Shown here in pieces: positions 1 to 5,799 of a stretch of DNA of 9,253 nucleotides (position 1 is the stretch's first letter; each line of letters begins with the position of its first letter). The stretch is from Pseudomonadales bacterium. Its GTDB lineage: Bacteria > Pseudomonadota > Gammaproteobacteria > Pseudomonadales > DT-91. The notes beneath the pieces are model-generated. The model made no database searches. It was given only the letters and a program-made list of their open reading frames with translations, and had not been told where the DNA came from. Position numbers and translations under genes: made by a program. The stretch is from NCBI GenBank assembly GCA_013215025.1, contig JABSRR010000031.1, positions 1 through 9,253 on the forward strand, in the 5' to 3' direction.

Positions 1-2421
1 CCTCAGCAACTTATGATTTTGGCCATGGGTAAGTTAGGTGCTTATGAGTTAAATCTATCCTCAGATATTGATTTGATTTTTTGCTTCCCGGAAGCTGGGC
101 AAACCAAGGCAGATGACAGTCAAAACAGCATCGAGAATCAGCAATTTTTTCAGAAGCTGGGGCAAAACATTATTCGCGCTATCGATAAAGTGATGCAAGA
201 TGGGTTTGTATTCCGAGTTGATATGCGATTGCGACCCTGGGGTCAGTCTGGCGCCTTAGCCTTATCCTTTGATGCTATGGAGCTCTACTACGAGCAACAT
301 GGCCGTGAGTGGGAGCGTTTCGCTATGGTCAAAGCGCGACCAATAGCCGGTGACCTGACGCAGGGTGAAGAGTTAATGGCGCGTTTGCGGCCTTTTGTGT
401 ATCGCCGCTATACCGATTTTTCTGCCATTCAGGCGCTGCGCGAAATGAAGCAGATGATTAATCGTGAAGTTCAGCGTCAAGGTAAGGCTAATGATGTCAA
501 ATTAGGCTCTGGTGGTATTCGAGAGGTCGAGTTTATTGCGCAGGCGTTCCAGTTGATACATGGGGGGCGTGATGACAATTTGCGGCAACGTTCGTTGGTA
601 GCAGTTTTGGCATATCTTGAGACGGCAGGTTTGCTGCCTCAGGGTGCCGCTGACGATTTAACCAAAGCTTATTGGTTTTTACGCAATACTGAACATGCTA
701 TTCAAGCTATGAATGACCAGCAAAGTCAGCAGCTGCCGAGTGAGCCAGCAGAGATGACGCGGCTATTATGCTATTTGAATTTTGATCAGCTGGGGAATTT
801 TTATAGCGCGCTGGAGTATCATCGGACAACCGTGCGGCACTATTTCGAGCAAGTGGTTGCCGAGGACAGTTTGCAAACCTCAGCAGCGGCACATGATGAC
901 TGGCGCTTAGCTTGGTTAGCCGATGAACCAAGCATTTTTACTGAGCAACTGATGGCTATGGGGCTTCAGTCGGCTTGTGTCGACTTGTTACTGGAGTTTC
1001 GCTTCTGCGATAAGCTAGCCAACCTGCAGTCAGTGTCGCGTGATCGAATGGATCGCTTTATGCCGCTAATGTTGGCTCAGTTGGTCAACAGCATTCAAGC
1101 TGATCAACAGTTCGAATGCTGCAAGTCAATGCACGCCCTGGTGCAGGCGGTTATGCGTCGTAGTGCATACTTACTGTTACTCGAAGAAAACCCTGCCGCG
1201 CTCAAACAATTAATGCACTTTGCGATTGCTAGCCCCTGGATTATGCAGCAAATGATTGCACAGCCAGTGCTATTGGAAGAATTATTGGCGCATCATAGCC
1301 TTGCGATAGTGCCTGATGTAGCTGCGCTGAAAAATGAGTTACGTCAGCATGCATTGAGGGTTGCAGTAGATGACCTTGAGGAGCAAATGCAGATGCTGCG
1401 CTATTTTAAATTAGCGCATCAGGTCCATATTGTTGCCGCTGAAGTGAATGGTAGCCTGCCGCTGATGCAGGTCAGCGATTATTTAAGCTGGCTGGCAGAA
1501 GCTATTATGGACTATGTGTTGCGTTTGGCTTTTGAGCAAATGGTAGAAAAATACGGCTACCCTCAAGTCGATGGTGTGGCTATGCAGCAGCCTACATTTG
1601 CCATTATTGCCTACGGCAAATTTGGTGGTATTGAGTTAAGCCACAGTTCAGATTTAGATTTGGTATTTATTTATGATGCAGACGATTTTGCGCAAACCGA
1701 TGGTGATAAGTCACTAGATAATCGCACGTTTTTTACCCGCCTTGGGCAAAGAATTTTACATATCATGAATACTCGAACCATGCTGGGTCAGCTTTATGAG
1801 GTGGATATGCGCTTGCGTCCCTCAGGTGGCAAGGGTCTATTGGTAAGCTCGATACAGGCATTTGAGAAATATCAGCGCCAATCCGCCTGGACCTGGGAGC
1901 ATCAAGCATTGGTCAGGGCGCGGGCGGTGGCTGGTGATAGCGCAATCATATCAAAGTTTAATCAAGTGCGTGCAGCAATTCTGGCTCAGCCCCGACAGTT
2001 AGCGACGCTGGCAGATGATGTGATAGCTATGCGTGAGAAAATGGCCAGTAATTTAATTCCCACTGATGTGCGTGCCGAAGATTCACAACTTTTTCATCTA
2101 AAGCACAGCCGTGGGGGGATGGTTGATATAGAATTTATGGTACAATATGGGGTCTTGGCCAGTAGTGCTGATCACCCTGAACTGCTGAAGTTTACTGATA
2201 ATATTCGAATTTTACAGACCATGGCTGAGCTAAAGCTGATCAGTAATTCGGTTTGTACTCAAGTTGTTGAAGCTTATCAAGCCTTACGATCACTGGGTCA
2301 TGCACAAGCGCTTCTGGCAAAGCCGTCGGTAGTTGAGTTGGCAAAAGTGGTTCAGTACCGAGACACTATCTTGGCTTTCTGGCAGCAGCTTTTTGCGCTA
2401 CCTGCTGATGCAGCAAAGTAG
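1..2421 (+). CDS. glnE: Bifunctional glutamine synthetase adenylyltransferase / adenylyl-removing enzyme, 5'-truncated by the window edge
   Basis: GlnE adenylylates a tyrosine on each glutamine synthetase subunit when nitrogen is plentiful and removes the AMP when nitrogen is scarce, acting in the cytoplasm under control of the PII signal protein. The reading frame is open from base 1, giving 806 residues. By alignment from memory with E. coli GlnE (946 residues), roughly 150 N-terminal residues lie outside the window. Two nucleotidyltransferase domains are visible. The N-terminal (removase) domain has GKLG followed by SSDIDLIF, with aspartates at residues 22 and 24 of the visible part. The C-terminal (adenylyltransferase) domain has YGKFGG then SSDLDLVF, with aspartates at 551 and 553. 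Each is followed by a VDMRLRP motif. The spacing of the two aspartate pairs matches the E. coli enzyme. The frame ends at TAG 2419-2421 and no strong terminator follows. The first Met at base 13 is internal, not a start. Confidence 0.97.
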   Translation, partial: PQQLMILAMGKLGAYELNLSSDIDLIFCFPEAGQTKADDSQNSIENQQFFQKLGQNIIRAIDKVMQDGFVFRVDMRLRPWGQSGALALSFDAMELYYEQHGREWERFAMVKARPIAGDLTQGEELMARLRPFVYRRYTDFSAIQALREMKQMINREVQRQGKANDVKLGSGGIREVEFIAQAFQLIHGGRDDNLRQRSLVAVLAYLETAGLLPQGAADDLTKAYWFLRNTEHAIQAMNDQQSQQLPSEPAEMTRLLCYLNFDQLGNFYSALEYHRTTVRHYFEQVVAEDSLQTSAAAHDDWRLAWLADEPSIFTEQLMAMGLQSACVDLLLEFRFCDKLANLQSVSRDRMDRFMPLMLAQLVNSIQADQQFECCKSMHALVQAVMRRSAYLLLLEENPAALKQLMHFAIASPWIMQQMIAQPVLLEELLAHHSLAIVPDVAALKNELRQHALRVAVDDLEEQMQMLRYFKLAHQVHIVAAEVNGSLPLMQVSDYLSWLAEAIMDYVLRLAFEQMVEKYGYPQVDGVAMQQPTFAIIAYGKFGGIELSHSSDLDLVFIYDADDFAQTDGDKSLDNRTFFTRLGQRILHIMNTRTMLGQLYEVDMRLRPSGGKGLLVSSIQAFEKYQRQSAWTWEHQALVRARAVAGDSAIISKFNQVRAAILAQPRQLATLADDVIAMREKMASNLIPTDVRAEDSQLFHLKHSRGGMVDIEFMVQYGVLASSADHPELLKFTDNIRILQTMAELKLISNSVCTQVVEAYQALRSLGHAQALLAKPSVVELAKVVQYRDTILAFWQQLFALPADAAK

Positions 2422-2468
2422 GCTATAAAAGTAAGCAGTAAAAATAAGTAGAAAAAGTTAGCAGTACA

Positions 2469-2516
2469 TTAAGCTTAGTAAAAAAGGCGCAGCTAAAAAC
2501 CGTACTCTAAGCTTAA
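2469..2516. repeat. Perfect 10-bp inverted repeat around HindIII-like AAGCTT cores
   Basis: The arm at 2469-2478 (ttaagcttag) is the exact reverse complement of 2507-2516 (ctaagcttaa), with 28 bp between them. Each arm contains the self-complementary AAGCTT. Pairing these arms would cross the longer stem 2485-2501/2565-2581 and use bases of the 2512-2540 hairpin, so it would be an alternative fold or a DNA-level site rather than part of the same structure. No T-tract follows, so it is not a standard terminator for glnE. Confidence 0.5.
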
Positions 2517-2581
2517 GTATTGCAAGCAAAATATTTTAAGAACCAGTCTTACACGATCTAAGTTGGTTTTTAGCAGCGCTT
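2485..2581. repeat. Long imperfect inverted repeat, 17-bp arms
   Basis: Bases 2485-2501 pair with 2565-2581. Ten bases are perfectly complementary (gctaaaaacc at 2492-2501 with ggtttttagc at 2565-2574). After one A-A mismatch, gcgc at 2487-2490 pairs with gcgc at 2576-2579, followed by one G-T and one A-T pair. The 63-base interior can form two smaller hairpins. The arm length is more than expected by chance in a spacer this short, so an RNA stem or a small palindromic element is likely. I cannot tell which. Confidence 0.5.
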
Positions 2582-2626
2582 CGGATCGCACGCTAAGAGC
2601 GGGCGAAAAGAGCGCGGGCAAAGATA

Positions 2627-2668
2627 ATGAATTTTAATAGCCTGATAAGGCTTATTTTGGAGATGTAG
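2627..2668 (+). other. Possible 13-codon Leu/Ile-rich leader reading frame before ilvE
   Basis: An ATG at 2627 opens a 13-codon frame ending at TAG 2666-2668, three bases before the ilvE ATG and in the same frame. Five of the 13 codons are Leu or Ile (CTG, ATA, CTT, ATT, TTG at codons 6, 7, 9, 10 and 11), the amino acids whose synthesis IlvE completes. The frame contains the ilvE Shine-Dalgarno sequence and a small hairpin with a GATA loop (2639-2652) followed by TATTTT. Against it, there is no good Shine-Dalgarno before its own ATG, a frame this short arises easily by chance, and it overlaps the ilvE ribosome site instead of preceding a strong terminator. If real, it would act by translational coupling or a weak attenuator. 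Confidence 0.2.
2659..2662 (+). promoter_or_regulatory. Ribosome binding site of ilvE (GGAG)
   Basis: GGAG lies nine bases before the ATG at 2672 and decides the ilvE start: a second in-frame ATG at 2678 would be 15 bases away, and a TAG at 2666-2668 rules out any longer N-terminus. The site sits just 3' of a small hairpin (2639-2652). Confidence 0.75.
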
Positions 2669-2671
2669 AAC

Positions 2672-3601
2672 ATGTCAATGGCCGATCGAGAAGGTGTGAT
2701 TTGGTTTGACGGTGAGTTAGTTGACTGGAAAGATGCACGTGTGCATGTGTTAACGCATACCTTACATTATGGTATGGGTGTTTTTGAGGGTGTAAGAGCC
2801 TATGCTACTGAAAATCACGGCACCGCAATCTTTAGATTAAATGAACACACAGATCGCTTGTTTCGCAGTGCGCATATTATGCAAATGCATATGCCTTATG
2901 ATAAGCAAACCTTAAATGAAGCACAAAAGCTGGTTGTTAGAGAAAATAAGCTGACAGAAGCTTACTTAAGACCGATGTGTTTTCTCGGCTCTGAAGGTAT
3001 GGGCTTACGTGCGGACGGTTTAAATACACACGTCATTGTGGCGGCTTGGGACTGGCCTGCCTATATGAGTGAAGAAGCAAAAGAGCTTGGGATAAAAGTT
3101 CGCACTTCTTCTTACACGCGTCATCATGTCAATATTACCATGTGCAAAGCGAAAGCGAATGGTAACTATATCAACTCGATGCTGGCACTTCGAGAAGCCT
3201 TGGATGCCGGCTGTGATGAGGCGCTGCTGCTAGATAATGAAGGTTATGTGGCTGAGGGCAGCGGCGAGAATGTATTTATTGTTAGAAACGGTGTGATCTA
3301 CACGCCTGAGCTCACATCCTGCCTTGATGGCATTACTCGCAACACTATTTTCAGCCTAGCCGAGCAGCTGGGTTATCAGGTGCTTGAAAAGCGCATTACC
3401 CGCGATGAAGTATATGTTGCCGATGAAGCGTTCTTTACCGGCACTGCTGCAGAGGTACTGCCGATCCGCGAAGTAGATGCTCGAATTATTGGTGAGGGTA
3501 AACGTGGCCCGGTCACAACGGCCTTACAGTCGCTATATTTCGATCAAGTAAAAGGCCGCGGTGCATTTAATGCCGACTGGTTAGCGCCGGTTGGCCATTA
3601 A
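2672..3601 (+). CDS. ilvE: Branched-chain amino acid aminotransferase
   Basis: This is a 309-residue fold-type IV PLP enzyme that carries out the last step of valine, leucine and isoleucine synthesis. It reversibly transfers the amino group of glutamate to the branched-chain 2-keto acids in the cytoplasm. Length matches E. coli IlvE (309). Visible family marks are the N-terminal LHYGMGVFEGVRAY (31-44), the lysine predicted to bind PLP (K161, in KANGNY; E. coli has KAGGNY), the class IV signature around EGSGENVF (195-202) and TGTAAE (256-261), which contacts the cofactor phosphate. Alanine/asparagine at 162-163 is a small departure from the usual AGG-type sequence. D-amino acid aminotransferase and aminodeoxychorismate lyase share the fold, but the whole-length match favours IlvE. 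It follows glnE on the same strand after 250 bp, and a terminator lies immediately downstream. Confidence 0.96.
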   Translation: MSMADREGVIWFDGELVDWKDARVHVLTHTLHYGMGVFEGVRAYATENHGTAIFRLNEHTDRLFRSAHIMQMHMPYDKQTLNEAQKLVVRENKLTEAYLRPMCFLGSEGMGLRADGLNTHVIVAAWDWPAYMSEEAKELGIKVRTSSYTRHHVNITMCKAKANGNYINSMLALREALDAGCDEALLLDNEGYVAEGSGENVFIVRNGVIYTPELTSCLDGITRNTIFSLAEQLGYQVLEKRITRDEVYVADEAFFTGTAAEVLPIREVDARIIGEGKRGPVTTALQSLYFDQVKGRGAFNADWLAPVGH

Positions 3602-3607
3602 TCTCAA

Positions 3608-3640
3608 GCGCTAGCAATGCTGGCGCATTTTTAATTTTTT
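3608..3640 (+). terminator. Rho-independent terminator of ilvE
   Basis: An eight-pair GC-rich stem (3608-3615 with 3619-3626, one G-T pair, three-base AAT loop) begins six bases after the ilvE stop codon. It is followed by an ATTTTTAATTTTTT tail at 3627-3640. This is a textbook intrinsic terminator for the plus strand. Confidence 0.9.
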
Positions 3641-3654
3641 CTGCTTTTACTGAT

Positions 3655-3714
3655 TTAGCCTAGACTGCCTCAGCGTTAATTGTCTTAGCTTTAACTATCT
3701 TAGCCTTAACTGTT
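3655..3714. repeat. Degenerate 15-bp tandem repeat, four units
   Basis: Four consecutive 15-base units occupy 3655-3669, 3670-3684, 3685-3699 and 3700-3714, with an approximate consensus TTAGCNTTAACTGTC. Units 3 and 4 are most alike (12 of 15 positions), and unit 1 has diverged most. They fill much of the spacer between the convergent ilvE and acyltransferase genes. The TTAACTG of the last unit (3706-3712) is also the inverse complement of CAGTTAA at 3745-3751. No coding role is seen. It may simply be replication-slippage sequence in a neutral spacer. Confidence 0.55.
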
Positions 3715-3759
3715 TGCTGGTTACTTATTTACGGTGTTAGTTATCAGTTAAAGCGCGAT

Positions 3760-4701
3760 TCAGCCCTTGCTTTTCTTTTTCTTTTTGATTTTTTTGGGAT
3801 AAACCCTAGCTTGCTCTGGGTCTTGACGCGTTCTAAATCGTTCATGCATCCAGTTGTACTGATCAGGGAAGTCACGAATCAAGTTTTCAAAAGCTTGGTT
3901 CATTGCACAGGCATCTGCATATTCATCGTCGCCTAATTCCGTTTCAAACGGATCTATCACTTTGCCGATGTAGCGGTGTGGGCCATCTGCATATCGGAAA
4001 TGTGAAAACACCAGTACTTTTGCGCCAGTCAGCCTTTGTAACTTAGTTAAGGTGGTTAATGTGGCGGCCGGACGATTAAAGAAGGGTGCAAAAACCGCGC
4101 CTTCGCGTCCGAAATCTTGATCAGGGGCATACCAAATCACATGCCCATTGCGTAAATTGCGCACCATTTGGCGCATCGCATTTTTTTCAATGAGCGCAGC
4201 AAAATGGCGCTGTCGATAGTGCTGCATTAACCATTGAATTAAGCTGCCACGCTGCGCTTTGTAGGTTATGTCTACCTTATTGCGCAAGCCCATGGTTGCG
4301 GCTGCCATTTCAATAGTGGTGTAATGCATGCCTAATAAAATGACACCACGGCCTTGAGACTGGTATTGCGTTAATAATTCCAGCCCCTCCAATTGCGTTA
4401 ATGTAGCCAGACGTTTATCGGATGCCCACCAACAAAGCGCCATTTCAAAAAACGCTTTCGCCATATTAATCATGGTATTTTTAACAAGCTGCTGTTGCTG
4501 TTCAGCGGATAATTCAGGAAAACAGAGGGCAATATTGATTTCGGCAATGTTACGCCGTCGCTTTAAGCAATGAAAATTGATATGCCCAATGACAGTGGCC
4601 AGACCCATAATTACGCGGTAGGGAAGCAGGCAGAGGCATTTAAACAGTAAGATTACCAGCCATACCGGCCAATATTTTGGCTTGAAAAACTGTTTAGGCA
4701 T
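3760..4701 (-). CDS. LpxL/HtrB-family lipid A acyltransferase-like protein
   Basis: This 313-residue inner-membrane enzyme probably adds a secondary acyl chain to a lipid A precursor at the cytoplasmic face, using acyl-ACP. It resembles E. coli LpxL along its length (306 residues): an N-terminal hydrophobic anchor (about 12-27), KRRRNIAEINIALCFPEL (47-64), the catalytic HX4E motif (H126, E131 in GMHYTTIEM), WYAPDQDFG (190-198) and the C-terminal YNWMHERFRTR. Where E. coli LpxL has YRPNDNP after the catalytic motif, this protein has YKAQRGS, so the acyl donor or acceptor could differ. LpxM or LpxP function, or an aminolipid acyltransferase, cannot be excluded. The last 11 residues are mostly lysine, encoded partly by a run of seven A (plus-strand T at 3789-3795). 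The start lies four bases after the stop of the upstream TerB-like gene, with no strong Shine-Dalgarno, suggesting translational coupling. Confidence 0.85.
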   Translation of the reverse strand: MPKQFFKPKYWPVWLVILLFKCLCLLPYRVIMGLATVIGHINFHCLKRRRNIAEINIALCFPELSAEQQQQLVKNTMINMAKAFFEMALCWWASDKRLATLTQLEGLELLTQYQSQGRGVILLGMHYTTIEMAAATMGLRNKVDITYKAQRGSLIQWLMQHYRQRHFAALIEKNAMRQMVRNLRNGHVIWYAPDQDFGREGAVFAPFFNRPAATLTTLTKLQRLTGAKVLVFSHFRYADGPHRYIGKVIDPFETELGDDEYADACAMNQAFENLIRDFPDQYNWMHERFRTRQDPEQARVYPKKIKKKKKSKG

Positions 4702-4705
4702 AGTT

Positions 4706-5155
4706 TTACGCTTGATCGCGAGCCTGAATTTTTAGGCGAATAAAATCACTGTGATCAACGCTCAGTAACTCTGCGATATGACGAATACGGTGTTCTTCCA
4801 TAGCATCTAAGACCTTGTCAGCATAAGCCATAGACCAGAGTGCTGCGAGCACTTTACAGCGACCTTGATAATCATAATGGGATGTTATGTGTTTTGTGAA
4901 TTGGTAATGATCGATACTGTCTTGAATGGTTTGTTCAGCTGTTTCAATAAGCTCGAGGATAAGCTCGGGTGATATATGAAATTGATCGTGCAGTATGGTT
5001 TTTAGCAGCTGCTTTTCTGCATCTGCAAAGTCATCGTCAGCATAGGCAACTTCAGTTAATAAGGCTGCTGCAGCTAATTCGACTTCACTGAAACTGTTGC
5101 TGGCGTCGAGTTGCTCAGTGGTTTGTTCAAAAAGGGCTTTTAAAGATTTAAACAT
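4706..5155 (-). CDS. TerB-like (tellurite-resistance TerB family) protein
   Basis: This is a 149-residue acidic, helical, cytoplasmic protein with no signal peptide or membrane segment. It shows the internal duplication typical of the TerB fold: an acidic turn in YADDDFADAEK (38-48) and a second in YADKVLDAMEEHRI (111-124), each starting a helix pair. In characterised TerB proteins such acidic residues can bind metal, and TerB domains occur in tellurite-resistance and stress systems. The biochemical role of stand-alone copies like this is not established. No other ter genes (terC, terD, terZ) are nearby, so the name should not be read as tellurite resistance. The gene starts 19 bases after the orphan gene and ends four bases before the acyltransferase, which points to one transcript. 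No Shine-Dalgarno is obvious before its ATG. Confidence 0.82.
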   Translation of the reverse strand: MFKSLKALFEQTTEQLDASNSFSEVELAAAALLTEVAYADDDFADAEKQLLKTILHDQFHISPELILELIETAEQTIQDSIDHYQFTKHITSHYDYQGRCKVLAALWSMAYADKVLDAMEEHRIRHIAELLSVDHSDFIRLKIQARDQA

Positions 5156-5174
5156 ATATTAAACAATATAGAAA

Positions 5175-5645
5175 TTAACACAAACGTTCATATTCTAAGG
5201 CAATCGCTGATAATAAGGCCGGTACCTCGTCAGTTTGATCGGCAATGTGAGCAAGTGCATCGGCGTTTTTATCATATTCGTTGACGGCGATTTGTCCTTG
5301 TTTAAGTGCAGATTCAAACATTGGCAAAATGTTTATGATTTTTTGTTTAATAATACCCTCTTCCAAGGGGTGCTTAGAGCTATCGCGGCACAGTTTATAA
5401 ATATACAACACAAAGCAGTGCATCACCGCTTGCTCAGGTTTGCCAGACTGGTCAAGCTGCTCAACTGCATGTCGACTGATGCTCTTATCAATCAGGTGTT
5501 GACTATCGATACACTCCGCTAACAAGACCATCAAGCGTTGATAATCTTTGATATTGAGATTGGCGGCTTTGTCTGGACCAAACATTTCGACGGCATAGCT
5601 TAAATAACTTCGAAGCAGGGTATTGAGTTGAGCAGTAAATGACAT
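5175..5645 (-). CDS. Hypothetical protein, first gene of a likely three-gene operon
   Basis: I do not recognise this 156-residue protein. It appears all-helical and soluble: no signal peptide, no hydrophobic stretch long enough for a membrane segment, and no enzyme motif. Features include a YQRLMVLLAE helix (about 35-44), a hydrophobic helix rich in Tyr and Cys (about 74-86), a KQKIINILPMF segment in the middle and an acidic, Ala/Leu-rich C-terminus ending in Cys. The frame is judged real because it runs the full length, sits on the same strand as the TerB-like and acyltransferase genes with only 19 bases before the next start, and is longer and more protein-like in composition than the competing frames. 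A possible AAGAG Shine-Dalgarno sits about 11 bases before the ATG, a little far. Function is unknown. Adjacency suggests a role with TerB or the membrane acyltransferase, but that is inference only. Confidence 0.7.
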   Translation of the reverse strand: MSFTAQLNTLLRSYLSYAVEMFGPDKAANLNIKDYQRLMVLLAECIDSQHLIDKSISRHAVEQLDQSGKPEQAVMHCFVLYIYKLCRDSSKHPLEEGIIKQKIINILPMFESALKQGQIAVNEYDKNADALAHIADQTDEVPALLSAIALEYERLC

Positions 5646-5773
5646 GATGCGGCGAACTCTTAAAATAAAGGGTTTTTAGTTTAGACAGTAAGTTTAGCTG
5701 AATAGACAATACGATCAAAGCGTTCTGCTTGCTCACACTTTATCATCGCTGCTTATCTTTAGTCAGATAATGA

Positions 5774-5785
5774 CAGAGCGCTCTG
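5774..5785. repeat. Perfect 12-bp palindrome CAGAGCGCTCTG between nhaD and the orphan gene
   Basis: The site lies just past the nhaD stop codon (minus strand) in the 154-bp spacer 5646-5799. It is a perfect palindrome with overlapping potential stems on both sides (5762-5765 with 5771-5774; 5763-5767 with 5782-5786). It could be part of the nhaD transcript end or a protein-binding site for the downstream operon, but it has no T-tract, so I do not call it a terminator. I see no convincing promoter in the rest of this spacer. Confidence 0.35.
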
Positions 5786-5799
5786 AGACCAAGAAACAA

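Larger units (their letters stand above)
2422..2671 (+). promoter_or_regulatory. Spacer between glnE and ilvE with dense inverted repeats; candidate structured 5' leader of ilvE
   Basis: This 250-bp spacer starts A-rich and then holds several potential RNA stems. A long stem pairs 2485-2501 with 2565-2581. Inside it are hairpins 2512-2521/2530-2540 and 2541-2551/2559-2568. Downstream are a hairpin 2587-2594/2598-2605 (one A-G mismatch) and a five-pair stem with GATA loop at 2639-2652. Some pairings exclude each other: 2565-2568 can pair inside the long stem or with 2541-2545, and gcgc at 2576-2579 can pair with 2487-2490 or with 2612-2615. I could not identify a clear sigma-70 promoter, so it is unknown whether the structures lie in an ilvE leader, a glnE-ilvE read-through transcript or both. 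It matches no riboswitch class I recognise. The regulatory role is inference. Confidence 0.4.

Noticed and set aside
707..931. Minus-strand open frame inside glnE
   Set aside because: It lies wholly within a strongly supported gene, has no recognisable motif or ribosome site, and is explained by codon structure of glnE.
2469..2516. Inverted repeat as the glnE terminator
   Set aside because: A 28-base loop, AT-rich arms and no T-run; not a standard intrinsic terminator.
3655..3714. Tandem repeat as a CRISPR array
   Set aside because: Units are contiguous 15-mers without spacers and there are no cas genes.
4706..5155. TerB-like gene as part of a tellurite-resistance or phage-defence island
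   Set aside because: No terC, terD, terZ or defence-type partner genes, no mobile-element traces, and flanking genes are core metabolism.
5503..5736. Alternative 77-codon minus-strand frame overlapping the start of the orphan gene
   Set aside because: It overlaps the 156-aa frame in another phase, has no family features, and does not fit the operon spacing as well.
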